Below the pieces are notes generated by a model, which saw only the letters and a program-made list of their open reading frames with translations, had not been told where the DNA came from and did not search any database. From assembly GCA_031404815.1 (NCBI GenBank), contig JANNIH010000005.1:1-64000 (forward strand): DNA of 64,000 nt, given 5' to 3'. This DNA comes from DASYKS01 sp031404815 (GTDB taxonomy: Bacteria > Acidobacteriota > Thermoanaerobaculia > Multivoradales > UBA5704). Shown in pieces: positions 16,445-25,406 of the stretch. How positions within the stretch are numbered: the stretch's first letter is position 1; each line of letters starts with the position of its first letter. A program made the position numbers and the translations under genes.

Positions 16445-16488
16445 AACCCAATACCCGAGATTCCCGGGTCGGTCAGTTTCGGAGGGGT

Positions 16489-17097
16489 CTATGTCGCTTC
16501 CACGTAAGACGTGCCGCCCGCGATCTCGCTCGCCGCGCGCACGTCGAGACGGGCGCTGAAACGGGCCAGGGCGGACGCTGCGGTGCCGTCGATCCGCTCG
16601 TCTCCGGCGCGAACCACGACGCCGCCGAGCAGCGCGGGGTTCACCTTTTCGGTGATCTCGATGATTTTCCCGGTATAGGTGCCGATCGCGGCGGTCAAAT
16701 CCGCGCGCTGGGCGGCGGAGAGCGGTCGGGCGGTCTCGACCGAAGCGCTCAAAATGCCGCGCGCCTCGCGATGCTCCGCGTGGAACCCGGCGACGATTCC
16801 CCGGAGCCCGGCGAGGCGACCCTTCTTCCCGATCACCTGCAAGGCGTCGGTCAGCAGGTCGCTCGCCCGGCCGCGAAAGATCTTTTCGATCGCCGCGGTC
16901 TTCTGTTTGGCATCGGTCGAGGGACTGGCGAGCCAGGCCTCGAAATCCGGTTCTCCGTCGAGCAGGAGCCCAAGCTCGGTCAGCTCACCCGCGAGCTGCT
17001 CCGCTTCCGTTGCGCTCGTCTCGGTCGCCGCGTCGAGCAGGGCCTTGCCGTAGAGCCGGCCGAGCGCGCGCGTGTTGTTGTCGATTCCTTGACTCAT
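16489..17097 (-). CDS. atpH: F1Fo ATP synthase subunit delta (OSCP-like)
   Basis: A 202-aa protein: LGRLYGKALLDAATETSATEAEQLAGELTELGLLL is the N-terminal helical bundle, and VETARPLSAAQRADLTAAIGTYTGKIIEITEKVNPALLGGVVVRAGDERIDGT is the signature C-terminal segment. It links the peripheral stalk (AtpF) to the top of F1. The start at 17097 (MSQGID) is chosen over longer in-frame options because it matches family length. Confidence 0.95.
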   Translation of the reverse strand: MSQGIDNNTRALGRLYGKALLDAATETSATEAEQLAGELTELGLLLDGEPDFEAWLASPSTDAKQKTAAIEKIFRGRASDLLTDALQVIGKKGRLAGLRGIVAGFHAEHREARGILSASVETARPLSAAQRADLTAAIGTYTGKIIEITEKVNPALLGGVVVRAGDERIDGTAASALARFSARLDVRAASEIAGGTSYVEAT

Positions 17098-17119
17098 GGC
17101 CGGCGTCCGATTCGAGTCT

Positions 17120-17767
17120 CTAGTTCGCCGAGCGACCGCCGGAGGCGGTTTCGCGGCCGGCCGAAAGCCTACGAATCGTGTCGGCCACCAGGGCCTCGTG
17201 ATCCTTGGCCTGGATCTCCCGGCCGAGGATGCCGCTCGCGATCTCGGTCGCGAGCTGGGTGCTCCGGGCGTAGAGGTCCTTGATTGCGGTGTCGGTCGCG
17301 ATCTCGATCTCGCGCCTGCCGCGGGCAATGATCGCCATCGCCTCGGCTTTGGCGTCCTCTTCGATCTTGCGCTTCAAGGCGTCCGCGTCGCGCTTTCCCT
17401 CTTCGACGATGGCCGAAGCTTCGGCGCGCGAGGCGTCGATCTTGTCCACGTACTCTTGGAGCTTCGCCGCCGACTCTTTGCGGTCCCGATCGGCTTTTTC
17501 GAGCGCCTCGCGGATGAAGCTCTCGCGCGCCTGGAGGCCCGAGAGGATCGGCCCCCACGCGTATTTGCCGAGCACGAACAGGACGAGACCGAAGATCAGG
17601 ACGGTCCAGATCGCGTTGCCGATGTCGCCGGAAAACGGATTGACCGACCCACCCTGGCCGGAGGCACCGTGGGCTTCTTCCGCCAAGGCGGGCAGGAGGC
17701 CGCCGACCAACAGGAGGCCTAGAGTCCAGAGGAAGCTTATCTTTCGCAGGTTCGACTTTCCCAACAT
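17120..17767 (-). CDS. atpF: Fo ATP synthase subunit b
   Basis: A 215-aa protein. The N-terminus looks like a signal peptide (FLWTLGLLLVGGLLPALAEEA), then comes the membrane anchor WTVLIFGLVLFVLGKYAWGPIL (about 54-75) and a long amphipathic helix with DADALKRKIEEDAKAEAMAIIARGR. This is the dimeric peripheral stalk. A single b gene is present, so a b2 homodimer is likely. The presequence before the anchor is also seen in other Acidobacteriota/Deltaproteobacteria. Confidence 0.95.
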   Translation of the reverse strand: MLGKSNLRKISFLWTLGLLLVGGLLPALAEEAHGASGQGGSVNPFSGDIGNAIWTVLIFGLVLFVLGKYAWGPILSGLQARESFIREALEKADRDRKESAAKLQEYVDKIDASRAEASAIVEEGKRDADALKRKIEEDAKAEAMAIIARGRREIEIATDTAIKDLYARSTQLATEIASGILGREIQAKDHEALVADTIRRLSAGRETASGGRSAN

Positions 17768-17800
17768 CGCGCGACCCTCAACTGAAAAGCGTGGAAATCT

Positions 17801-17819
17801 CCTCTCCCGTTAGGAGAGG
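17801..17819. other. Perfect 7-bp inverted repeat between atpE and atpF
   Basis: CCTCTCC (17801-17807), a 5-nt loop, then GGAGAGG (17813-17819). It lies in the 130-nt gap between atpE and atpF. A second GC-rich inverted region (GACCC...GGGTC around 17840-17870) follows. There is no T-run, so it is not a classical terminator. It may stabilise or separate the abundant atpE message from downstream genes. Confidence 0.4.
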
Positions 17820-17897
17820 GCTTCCGCGTTGGATCTCGCGGACCCGCCCGGTTCGAGCCGGCCGGGTCTCACGAGATCGTTCGTTCGGACGGACTTC

Positions 17898-18254
17898 TTA
17901 GAGAACCGCGAGCAGGCCGACGATGACCGCGAACAGCATCGCGCCTTCGATCAGGGCGGCGGTGATGATCATGGCGGTCGAGATCTGGCCGTTCGCCTGC
18001 GGCTGCCGGGCGATCGACTCGACGGCGGCAGCGCCGATCCGACCGATTCCCGCGGCGCCGCCGATCAGGGCGAGGCCGGCGCCGATCGCGCCGCCGAGCT
18101 TCCGCGCGCCATCGGTGGTGATCAGGGTGTGCTCCACCACGGGAGCGGCATCAACTCCATCCACAGCCTGCGCGGCCGCGGGGGTGGGAACCAGCATCAG
18201 GAGCATGCCGGTGGCCATCAGGGCCAGCGCGAGGGTCGCCATCTTCTTGCTCAT
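17898..18254 (-). CDS. atpE: Fo ATP synthase subunit c (rotor ring)
   Basis: A 118-aa proteolipid: signal-like N-terminus to about residue 29 (ALALMATGMLL...PAAAQA), TM1 with GGAIGAGLALIGGAAGIGRIGAA, loop ARQPQ, and TM2 IITAALIEGAMLFAVIVGLL. The ion-binding carboxylate is Glu103. There is no Gln in TM1 and no Ser/Thr after the Glu, so the site is of the H+ type rather than the Na+ type. Long N-terminal extensions of c occur in several Acidobacteriota. Confidence 0.96.
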   Translation of the reverse strand: MSKKMATLALALMATGMLLMLVPTPAAAQAVDGVDAAPVVEHTLITTDGARKLGGAIGAGLALIGGAAGIGRIGAAAVESIARQPQANGQISTAMIITAALIEGAMLFAVIVGLLAVL

Positions 18255-18333
18255 AGGAGATTCGTCCTTTTCTTCGTTCGCCCTCGGCCGGAACCGGCCT
18301 GGCGAAGTTTGTTTCTAGAGAGCTACCTGGTTT

Positions 18334-19266
18334 CTAAGAGTGCGCCCGCGCCGCCGCGCCGTGCGCGGAGTCGTGGTCGTGGTCTTTTTCGTCCGACCCG
18401 TGCTCGTCGCCATGGTGGAAGACCACCGATTGGCCGATGAACAGCGCGGTCAAAAAGGTAAAGATGAACGCCTGGAGAAACGCGACGAAGATCTCCAGCA
18501 GGTTGATCGCAACACTCCCGGCGACCGCCGGAATCGCGATGCCGAGGCCCGCCACCCCCATCTTGGCCATCGCGTTCACGATAAAGCCGAGCAGCACGGC
18601 GAGCAGCACGTGGCCGGCGAGCATGTTGGCGAATAGACGGACGGTGAGCGCGAAGGTCTTCGCCACGACGCCGATCAGCTCCAGCGGCACGAGCAGCGGC
18701 GCGAGCCAGATCGGTCCGGGCGAAAAGTGCGCGAGGTAGCTCTTGCCACCTAAGCGCAGGCCGTTCACCACCATCATCAGAAGCGTGCAGACCGCGAGCG
18801 CGCCGGTGACCCAGATGTTGCCGGTGGGGGTGCCGCCCAAGTGCGCGCCGAACAGCTTCGAGACCGGCGCGATCGGCAGCAGGCCGAGCAGGTTCATGGT
18901 CAGGATGAAGAAGAAGACCGTCCAGAGATATTTGATGAACCGGTCGGTGTGCTCTTGCAGGTTGGGGCGGGCGACCTCTTCGCGGATGTAGGTGCAGATC
19001 GTCTCGATCGCGTTGCCGAAACCGGTCGGCACCAGCGCTCCGACGGCATCCTTCCCCTTCCGGCGGGCGACCCATGCAGGAACGAACAAGATCAGCAGCA
19101 GGCCGGCGGCGATCATCATCACGATTTGGTCGGACAGGACCGTCATCACGCCTTGCGGCGTGAGCAGCCCCAGATGCGCCGGCTTCTGCACCAGCGGATG
19201 CTGGACGATGTGCGACAGCGGGTTGTCCGCCGCAAAGGCGAGCATCATCATCGGCATCGCACTCAT
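18334..19266 (-). CDS. atpB: Fo ATP synthase subunit a
   Basis: A 310-aa protein with 5-6 TM helices. The conserved LTVRLFANMLAGHVLL carries the essential Arg of helix 5; FVAFLQAFIFTFLTALFIGQSV is the last helix. It forms the proton half-channels against the c-ring. ATG 19266 (MSAMPMMM) overlaps the upstream atpI-like stop by 4 nt. The C-terminus carries an unusual His/Asp tail, HHGDEHGSDEKDHDHDSAHG, which may bind metal. Confidence 0.96.
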   Translation of the reverse strand: MSAMPMMMLAFAADNPLSHIVQHPLVQKPAHLGLLTPQGVMTVLSDQIVMMIAAGLLLILFVPAWVARRKGKDAVGALVPTGFGNAIETICTYIREEVARPNLQEHTDRFIKYLWTVFFFILTMNLLGLLPIAPVSKLFGAHLGGTPTGNIWVTGALAVCTLLMMVVNGLRLGGKSYLAHFSPGPIWLAPLLVPLELIGVVAKTFALTVRLFANMLAGHVLLAVLLGFIVNAMAKMGVAGLGIAIPAVAGSVAINLLEIFVAFLQAFIFTFLTALFIGQSVVFHHGDEHGSDEKDHDHDSAHGAAARAHS

Positions 19267-19697
19267 CGTGTCTCCGTATCCTCGGGCGGCCAATCCGCCC
19301 GGAGGGAGAACCCTATGTCGAGCCCCAGAAGGGGCAGGTAGCTCAAAGCGATCCAAACCAACATCGGCCGCAAGGGCCAGAAACCGCGCCGGGCGAGGAC
19401 TGCGCCCAACACTCCAAACAAGACGACCGCGCCGAACCGCAGCGCCAGTTTTGCCAGCTCCGCGAGCCCGCCGGGCACGTTCGCTCCCGCCAGCCGGGCG
19501 AACAGGACCGCCCCGGAAACGCAAGCGAGCCAACTGATCGCACATCCGGCGATCAACCCCGTTGCCCCCCCTGGTCCCGCCAGCCGCACCGTCGGCACCC
19601 AACCGATCGCGACACAAGCCGCCGCGACCGCGGCGGAGGTGACGACGAACCGAGGGAGCGCTCGCGGTCCGCCCCGACGATCAGACCGTGTCGCCAC
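19263..19697 (-). CDS. atpI: AtpI-like ATP synthase accessory membrane protein
   Basis: A 144-aa protein with four predicted TM helices (SAAVAAACVAIGW; GLIAGCAISWLACVSGAVLF; FGAVVLFGVLGAVLA; MLVWIALSYLPLLGLDIGFSL). The sequence is weakly conserved, but its position, between atpZ and atpB with overlaps at both ends, is that of atpI. AtpI assists c-ring assembly and Mg2+ transport in studied species. The name rests mainly on context. Confidence 0.7.
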   Translation of the reverse strand: MATRSDRRGGPRALPRFVVTSAAVAAACVAIGWVPTVRLAGPGGATGLIAGCAISWLACVSGAVLFARLAGANVPGGLAELAKLALRFGAVVLFGVLGAVLARRGFWPLRPMLVWIALSYLPLLGLDIGFSLRADWPPEDTETR

Positions 19698-19944
19698 GAT
19701 CTTCGTCTTCGGCGTGATCCGAGCGCTCGGCTTCTTTGGCGGCGAGCAACGATTCGCGGACCAGGTTGTACGTTCCGCCGATCAGACCCAGGGCCAGGCC
19801 TATGAGCAGGCCCCACGGACCGCTGCCGTAATGGCGGTCCACCCAGATACCGACCAGAGAGAAACCTGCGACCGCCGCCGCGAATTCAACCCCTACCCCC
19901 GAAGCGCGACCGAGAATCCGCTTCTGCTTGTCGTCATCGGGCAT
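19681..19944 (-). CDS. AtpZ/AtpQ-like small membrane protein
   Basis: An 87-aa protein: GVGVEFAAAVAGFSLVGIWVDRHYGSGPWGLLIGLALGLIGGTYNLVRES is the two-helix AtpZ/AtpI motif with the W.D...G..P...L.G...G...G..N pattern. It is the first gene of the atp operon and overlaps the next by 17 nt. AtpZ partners AtpI in Mg2+ handling and ATP synthase assembly. The promoter must lie in 19945-20110, which contains no gene. Confidence 0.82.
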   Translation of the reverse strand: MPDDDKQKRILGRASGVGVEFAAAVAGFSLVGIWVDRHYGSGPWGLLIGLALGLIGGTYNLVRESLLAAKEAERSDHAEDEDRGDTV

Positions 19945-20110
19945 TGGCGTCGCGAGGGGGTACGGATAAGGCCCGCACTACACGTGCGAGCGGTTCGGAC
20001 TCTAACCCCCATCCTCCGCGGCGGGCGGAGTGTAGCAACTCGGGGGGTGGTGTTCAAGCGGCAGGTTTGGGTTGGGGGAACCGGGAAAAACTAGCGAAGG
20101 GGTGAGAAGG

Positions 20111-20135
20111 GGTCCGCCCCGGGGCGGGGCGGACC
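20111..20135 (-). terminator. GC-rich hairpin downstream of the serine protease gene
   Basis: Perfect 10-bp stem GGTCCGCCCC (20111-20120)/GGGGCGGACC (20126-20135) with a 5-nt loop, 18 nt beyond the stop of the minus-strand protease. A T-run (GTTTTTCCC on the minus strand) follows only about 20 nt later, so it is a hairpin terminator or mRNA 3' stabiliser rather than a textbook intrinsic terminator. Confidence 0.6.
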
Positions 20136-20152
20136 GACCGCCTACTCAGCGT

Positions 20153-21301
20153 CTAGCAGTTGCCGGCGCGGTGGGCGCAGATGTTGTTCAGCAGCGTGGT
20201 GAAACGGCTGTCAGGGACCGAGCTCCCCTGAATCAGCGGGGTGGTCGAAACGAAGCCGTACGAGGTGATGCCGATCACACGGTTGGATCCGGTGTTGCTG
20301 CCGCCCGTTTGGCCTACGGCGACGACGCCGAAGTTCTGCACCCACGGGCCGCCCGAGGAGCCGCCGCGCATGTCGGAACCGTACTCGACAGCGTTCGGAC
20401 TCGCAGTCCGCAGGCTCTCCGACGTCACCTGATGCATCCGGTTACCGCTGTCGTGATTCGCCGGATAGCCGAGCAGGTGGGCGTGGTTCGGGGACAACTT
20501 GAGCGTCTGGAAGCCGAGGAAGCCGGTGACATTGCCGATGATGTTGCCGTTGAGGTCGCGCGGCTCGATCATGGCGTAGTCCGCGGCATTCGGGAACGTG
20601 GCGCCGCCCGAGGCCCAGGTCGAGGTGGTGGTGACGAACTGCCAATCCCACGTTCCGACCGGCCGGACACCGTTGCGAAAGGCCGGGACGAACATGAAGT
20701 TGGAGTAGAAGCCGGCCGCCGTGCCGCTGTGGACGCAATGGCCGGCCGTGAGAATGACCCGCCGACGCAGCACGCTGCCCGAGCAGATGAAGTTGCCCTG
20801 GCCCGGGATGGTGAAGAACAGCTTGCCCACGGTCAGGTAGGGATAGGTCGTGGTTGCGGCGTCGGGGAACACGCGCGAGCTCGAAAACTGCCCGTTGAGG
20901 GTGCCGAAATTGTCGCCCTCGATGGCGTCGTACTCTTCGAGCGCGGTCTTGGCTTCTGCCAGCTCCGCGTCGTAATCCTCGTCACGGGTGGCGAGCCCCG
21001 CTGGAATCCTGCCGAGCGGTGGTGCGCCGTCGGCCCCTGTGGGCGTGCCGTTCGCTTCAACCGCGGCGTCGGCCTCAATGTCGTTGCCGGCGACCGCATT
21101 GGCCGAGACCTTCGGCAGCGGCATCGGGCGGGCGCTGCGAATCATCTCGGGGGTCCAATAGGAAAGGGCGCTGCTCTTATCGGTATTCTCGATACTGACC
21201 ACGCCACCGGCGGCGAACACCGTGACGGGAGCGGTGAACGCCGCGATCGCCAACAGAGCGAACGCGAGCGCGGTGGACCGAAGTAACGTGCGGTTACCCA
21301 T
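20153..21301 (-). CDS. Secreted trypsin/V8-like serine endopeptidase (S1 family)
   Basis: A 382-aa protein. The signal peptide ends near AAGG (residue 33) after ALAFALLAIAAFTAPVTVFA. A propeptide-like region follows to about 150. The catalytic triad is visible: His in ILTAGHCV, Asp in AADYAMIE, Ser in MRGGSSGGPW. The paired Cys in FICSGSV/AGHCV fits the family disulphide. It would be a periplasmic or extracellular protease. GGAGGAG lies 5-8 nt before the ATG (21301). It is monocistronic, with a hairpin after the stop. Confidence 0.92.
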   Translation of the reverse strand: MGNRTLLRSTALAFALLAIAAFTAPVTVFAAGGVVSIENTDKSSALSYWTPEMIRSARPMPLPKVSANAVAGNDIEADAAVEANGTPTGADGAPPLGRIPAGLATRDEDYDAELAEAKTALEEYDAIEGDNFGTLNGQFSSSRVFPDAATTTYPYLTVGKLFFTIPGQGNFICSGSVLRRRVILTAGHCVHSGTAAGFYSNFMFVPAFRNGVRPVGTWDWQFVTTTSTWASGGATFPNAADYAMIEPRDLNGNIIGNVTGFLGFQTLKLSPNHAHLLGYPANHDSGNRMHQVTSESLRTASPNAVEYGSDMRGGSSGGPWVQNFGVVAVGQTGGSNTGSNRVIGITSYGFVSTTPLIQGSSVPDSRFTTLLNNICAHRAGNC

Positions 21302-21508
21302 GGAAATCTCCTCCTTCGCAAGAGAGCGCTAAGCGCTCGTGTATGCAACGTTTGCGGCTTCCCGAAGAGCCCGAAAACCCGCGAGAAACTGCACTTCCGA
21401 GCTGACGATATCCTAATCCCTCGGACGCCCTTTTGGTGACGTTTCGCCGGGCGGCACCGTATGCTCTAGGAACCTTCTGGCGGAGACCCGAGCCGTTTCG
21501 TTACGTCC

Positions 21509-22738
21509 ATGTCCGAACGTCTGCACGATCCCGATCTCGACCGACTGGTCGAACAGTTGAACCGCGGACCTCTAAACCCCGCCGTGGATCCTTCCGAAGG
21601 CTTCCTGCCCCTCGGACACGCAGCCACTCCGAGGCTCGCTCCGGCCCGCCTCTCAGAGGTCGATCTCGGCGAGCCGCTCGAAGCGCTCCTCTCCGAGATG
21701 GCGCGGCGTGGCGCGAGCGACCTTCTGCTGGTCTCTGATCGGCCGCCGGTGTTTCGGATCGATGGCCGACTCCTCGCCGCCGAACGCGCCACGTTGGACG
21801 ATGCCGAGATCCGCTCGCTGTTCGCCTCCTACTCAAGCGAGCGGATCCGCTTCCAGCTCGAAACCACCGGCTCGGCCGACTTTTCGCTCCGCCTGGCGAG
21901 CGGCGGCGGCTCGGGCTATCGCTTTCGGGTCAACGTCCACCGCCAGCGCGGCGGTCTCGCCGCGGCGATCCGGGCGTTGCCGACCACGATTCCCACCCTG
22001 TCGAGCCTGAACCTACCGAACGCGATCGCCCGCCTGATCCAACCGACCCGCGGGCTGGTCCTGTTTTCGGGGCCGACCGGCTCGGGCAAATCGTCGACCC
22101 TGGCGGCGCTGGTCGGCGAGATCGAGCGGACTAGGCCCTGCCATGTGATCACGATCGAGGACCCGATCGAATATGAGCATCCGGCAGGGCGCTCGATCGT
22201 CGAGCAGATCGAGCTCGGGGCCGACACTCCTTCGTTCGCGGCGGCGCTTCGCGCCGCGCTGCGCCAGGACCCGGACGTCATCCTGGTCGGCGAAATGCGC
22301 GACCTGGAAACCGTCGCGACCGCACTCACCGCCGCCGAAACCGGACATCTGATCCTCTCGACCCTCCATTCGACCGATGTGGTGCAGGCGATCCACCGGA
22401 TCGTCGACGTCTTCCCGCCCAACCAGCAGAGCCAGATCCGCCACCAGCTTGCGCTCTCACTCAATGCGGTGGTCTGTCAACAGCTGCTGCCGCGGGCCGA
22501 CGGGGCGGGTCGGGTCCCGGCGGTCGAAATCCTGATGGCGACCTACCCGGTCCGCCACCACATCCGGAGCCAGACACTGCAAAAGCTCTACACCGAGATC
22601 ACCCTCGGCAAAGCGCACGGCATGGTCTCCTTCGAAGAATCGCTCGCAGCCATGGTCCGCAACCAGATCGTCACCCTCGACGAAGCGCGCGTCCGCAGCC
22701 CCCACCCGGACGAGCTGGCGAGTCTGCTGCAACGGTGA
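21509..22738 (+). CDS. pilT: PilT-type twitching motility ATPase
   Basis: A 409-aa protein. PAS-like N-domain LLSEMARRGASDLLLVSDRPPVFRIDG, Walker A GPTGSGKSS, Asp box ITIEDPIEYEH, Walker B DPDVILVGEMRDLET and His box TGHLILSTLHSTD are all present, with the C-terminal PAVEILMATYPVRHHIR. It is a hexameric ATPase that retracts type IV pili; no other pil genes are in view. The first 45 residues are a low-similarity extension. PilT and PilU cannot be separated with certainty. Confidence 0.93.
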   Translation: MSERLHDPDLDRLVEQLNRGPLNPAVDPSEGFLPLGHAATPRLAPARLSEVDLGEPLEALLSEMARRGASDLLLVSDRPPVFRIDGRLLAAERATLDDAEIRSLFASYSSERIRFQLETTGSADFSLRLASGGGSGYRFRVNVHRQRGGLAAAIRALPTTIPTLSSLNLPNAIARLIQPTRGLVLFSGPTGSGKSSTLAALVGEIERTRPCHVITIEDPIEYEHPAGRSIVEQIELGADTPSFAAALRAALRQDPDVILVGEMRDLETVATALTAAETGHLILSTLHSTDVVQAIHRIVDVFPPNQQSQIRHQLALSLNAVVCQQLLPRADGAGRVPAVEILMATYPVRHHIRSQTLQKLYTEITLGKAHGMVSFEESLAAMVRNQIVTLDEARVRSPHPDELASLLQR

Positions 22739-22786
22739 GGGGCGCGGGGCCCCTTCCCCGCAACCCTACCGCCCCGAGAGCGTAGG

Positions 22787-24040
22787 ATGTTGGTTATGGC
22801 CCGAGCGAAACGACGCGCGAAGAAGCCGCGCGAGAAGATGGCGTGGTCGCCGCTGGGCGAGCCGGAAGGGTTTTTGCGCGAGTACACCGCCGGAATGAGC
22901 GGCCGCGACCTCCGTCGACTGTTCTCCCGCGATGCCGCCCGGGCGTTCGAGGTGCTGACGCGGGAACGGCGCTCTGGCGACCGCTCGCGCGAACCCGGCA
23001 ACCGGTTCGTCGAGGGCGCCAAGCTCGCGTTCCTCGGCCTCTCTTACAAACTGACCCCCGCTCGCCGATTCCTGTTCGCGGCGTCGCTCGGCGCGGCGCT
23101 CCTGGCGCTGATCAAAATTCAGTTTCACCTCGGCAACAAGAACGTGAGCATCGACTTCGGTGGGCTCTGGTTCTTCGCCGCGATCGCCGGACTCTGCCTT
23201 CTGGTCGCACTGGAGCTGGTCGATCGGATGGAGGTGCGCGACGAGCTGGAAGTCGCCCGCGAGCTCCAGGCGAGCCTGCTGCCGCGGGAGATTCCGCCAC
23301 TGGCCGGCTACCGTTTCGCCCATTCGTACCGAACCGCGCGCGAGGTCGGGGGCGATGCCTACGACGTCTGCCGACTGCCCGATGGCCGGCTTGCGCTGAT
23401 GGTCTGCGATGCCACCGGTCACGGCATGGCTGCGGGGCTGGTGATGGCGATCGCCCACGCGACGATCGGCACGGCGCTCGACATCGACCCCTCGCCCGCC
23501 GCGGTGGCCGCGATGATCCACCGGGCGCTGCGCCGCAAACGACGGCGACACGCGTTTCTCACTCTTTTTTATGCCCTGCTCGATCCGGCCACCGGCCGAT
23601 TGACCTGGGTGTCGGCAGGGCATCCGTTCCCGTTGCTCCGTCGGGCCGACGGTACCGTCGAGGAGATCGGTTGTGGTGGCCTGCCGCTCGGCGCTTCGGA
23701 GATCGTCATTCCCCCGACCGGCGAGACCCAGCTCGACCCCGGCGATCTGCTCATCCTCTATACCGACGGGCTGCCCGAGGCGACGACCGAGAGCGGCACC
23801 ACCTTCGGTTACGACCGTCTGACCCGGCTGGTCCAGCTCGGAGGTCCTCCGGCGGTGGTCCACGAGCGGATCTCGCGCGCGTTCGCCGAGCACGTCACCG
23901 ACGAACCGCTGATGGACGACATGACGCTCCTCGCGGTCGGCCGCGATGGGGCGGAGGCGCTGGAGATTCCGCCACCGCCGCCTGGGCAGGCGACCCAGGC
24001 CGACCCGGGCCATTCCACCCAGGCCGTTGGCCTGGGCTAA
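22787..24040 (+). CDS. Membrane-anchored SpoIIE/RsbU-type PP2C phosphatase
   Basis: A 417-aa protein. Two TM segments (FLFAASLGAALLALIKIQF about 97-115; LWFFAAIAGLCLLVALELV about 127-145) precede a short linker (ELEVARELQASLLPREIPPL, the typical RsbU lead-in) and a PP2C_SpoIIE domain with GGDAYDV, VCDATGHGMAAGLVMA, WVSAGHPFPLL, YTDGLPEA and DDMTLLAV. It would dephosphorylate an anti-sigma antagonist (STAS) in a partner-switching pathway. No RsbW/RsbV genes are nearby. The C-terminal 20 residues (PPPPPGQATQAD) are low complexity. Confidence 0.9.
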   Translation: MLVMARAKRRAKKPREKMAWSPLGEPEGFLREYTAGMSGRDLRRLFSRDAARAFEVLTRERRSGDRSREPGNRFVEGAKLAFLGLSYKLTPARRFLFAASLGAALLALIKIQFHLGNKNVSIDFGGLWFFAAIAGLCLLVALELVDRMEVRDELEVARELQASLLPREIPPLAGYRFAHSYRTAREVGGDAYDVCRLPDGRLALMVCDATGHGMAAGLVMAIAHATIGTALDIDPSPAAVAAMIHRALRRKRRRHAFLTLFYALLDPATGRLTWVSAGHPFPLLRRADGTVEEIGCGGLPLGASEIVIPPTGETQLDPGDLLILYTDGLPEATTESGTTFGYDRLTRLVQLGGPPAVVHERISRAFAEHVTDEPLMDDMTLLAVGRDGAEALEIPPPPPGQATQADPGHSTQAVGLG

Positions 24041-24048
24041 CTTGAGAC

Positions 24049-24102
24049 GGCCTTTCAGGCCTAAAACCACACGTTGTGGATCGTTGCGGCGGCCTGAAGG
24101 CC
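24049..24102. terminator. Nested inverted repeats between convergent genes
   Basis: GGCCTTTCAGGCC (24049-24061) pairs with GGCCTGAAGGCC (24091-24102), and within the loop CCACA-CGT-TGTGG (24067-24079) forms a second hairpin. It lies in the 80-nt gap between the plus-strand phosphatase and the minus-strand CoA-transferase, so it can serve both as a bidirectional terminator. There is no T-run. Confidence 0.5.
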
Positions 24103-24120
24103 GGACATGTCCTGCCGCCC

Positions 24121-25389
24121 CTACGGTACAAATCGCCGTAGCAGCCGCTGCCAGCTCCAGCGCGCCCCGACCCCTGCTTTTCGGCGGCTCCACCGGGATT
24201 GACGGGCTTCGGGGGCTCCGAGCTCTTCGAGCAGATCTTCGGTCGATTGCCCGACGTTGGGAATTCCTTCTGGCGCAGCGGGGCGATGGCCGTCGAAGCG
24301 GGCGGGGAATGCGAGCCGGGGCAGGCCATCCGCTCCGGTGTGGACGACCGCGCGCGCCTGGGCTTGGGCGCTCGCCCGCGCCTCAGCCGCGGCGAGCACC
24401 GGGCCGGCGGGGAGATCGTGGGCAGCGAACAGCTCGGCCCATTGCGCCCGGGTGCGTTGGCGAATCAGCCGTTCGAGCTTCCGGCGGAAGCCGGTGCCGC
24501 GTTGGTAGTGACTCCGCAGCAAATCGGGGCGTTCGGCGGCATGGCAGAAACGGTGCCAGAAACGGGGCTCCAGCAGGGCGATGGCCACTTTCTTCTTGTC
24601 GGCGGTCTCGTAGATCGAATAGCAGGGGAGATCGCCGGTGAGCGCGAGTGGCTCGCCCACGGCTTTCGCACCTCCCGCCTCTGCGGCCCAGCCGAGCAGG
24701 TTGGAATGGAGGGCGGCATCGAACAGCGAGGTGTCGATCGCCACGCCGCGCCCGGTGCGCTCGCGCTGGATCACGGCGGCGAGAATCGCCGAGACGGCGC
24801 TCCAGGCGCCCGACAGATCGGCGAACGGCGCCGGGGGCAATGCCTGCGGCGCCTGGGATGCCGGGTGCGAAACGATCGGCGCGAGCAGACCGGCCGCCGC
24901 CTGGTAGGTGAGGTCGTGACCGGCGCGCGAGGCTTCCGGGCCGTCCTGCCCCCAGCCGGAGAGGCTGCAGACGATCAGGCGGGGAAAACGGCGCTGCAGC
25001 TCTTCGCGCGTCCAGCCAAGGCGCGCAAACGTGCCGGGGCGGAAGGTTTCGAGCAGCACGTCGGCCCGGGCGATCAGTCGATCGGCGACATCGCGGCCGG
25101 AGGGCCGCTTCAAATCGAGGGCTACGCTTTCGACCCCCGCGAGCAGCATCGCCGCCAGAGCGCTCGTACCGCGGGAGGAAGGGGGTGCCGCGCGCACCGG
25201 ATCGCCCGAGCGCGGCTCTTCGACTTTGATCACCCGGGCGCCGAGGTCGGCGAGCAGCCGGGCCGCGAGCGGACCGGGGAGATGGCGAGAAAAGTCGGCG
25301 ACCAACAGACCCGATAGCGGGTTAGAGACCGAACTCTCTCCGGAAAATCCTGAGGCGTCCGTATCGGTCGGCTCGCGCGGCTCGGTCAT
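24121..25389 (-). CDS. CaiB/BaiF family CoA-transferase
   Basis: A 422-aa protein. GLLVADFSRHLPGPLAARLLADLGARVIKVE is the conserved N-terminal motif, with Asp of the active site expected later in GHDLTYQAAAGLL, then AIDTSLFDAALH and ENQFW-like EPRFWHRFC. These enzymes move CoA between carboxylates. It sits 17 nt after a thiolase gene, suggesting a shared acyl-CoA degradation route. The start at 25389 is chosen because the homology begins there; the long open frame beyond it (to 26661) is the antisense frame of the thiolase. The C-terminus is Arg-rich. Confidence 0.9.
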   Translation of the reverse strand: MTEPREPTDTDASGFSGESSVSNPLSGLLVADFSRHLPGPLAARLLADLGARVIKVEEPRSGDPVRAAPPSSRGTSALAAMLLAGVESVALDLKRPSGRDVADRLIARADVLLETFRPGTFARLGWTREELQRRFPRLIVCSLSGWGQDGPEASRAGHDLTYQAAAGLLAPIVSHPASQAPQALPPAPFADLSGAWSAVSAILAAVIQRERTGRGVAIDTSLFDAALHSNLLGWAAEAGGAKAVGEPLALTGDLPCYSIYETADKKKVAIALLEPRFWHRFCHAAERPDLLRSHYQRGTGFRRKLERLIRQRTRAQWAELFAAHDLPAGPVLAAAEARASAQAQARAVVHTGADGLPRLAFPARFDGHRPAAPEGIPNVGQSTEDLLEELGAPEARQSRWSRRKAGVGARWSWQRLLRRFVP

Positions 25390-25406
25390 CGCGAGAAGGC
25401 TCCCGG

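Noticed and set aside
20111..20135. Intrinsic terminator of the atp operon
   Set aside because: The atp operon runs in the opposite direction from this point; the hairpin is downstream of the protease stop instead.
24049..24102. tRNA or other structured RNA gene
   Set aside because: The fold is simple nested hairpins without cloverleaf, and it sits between convergent genes, so a terminator reading is simpler.
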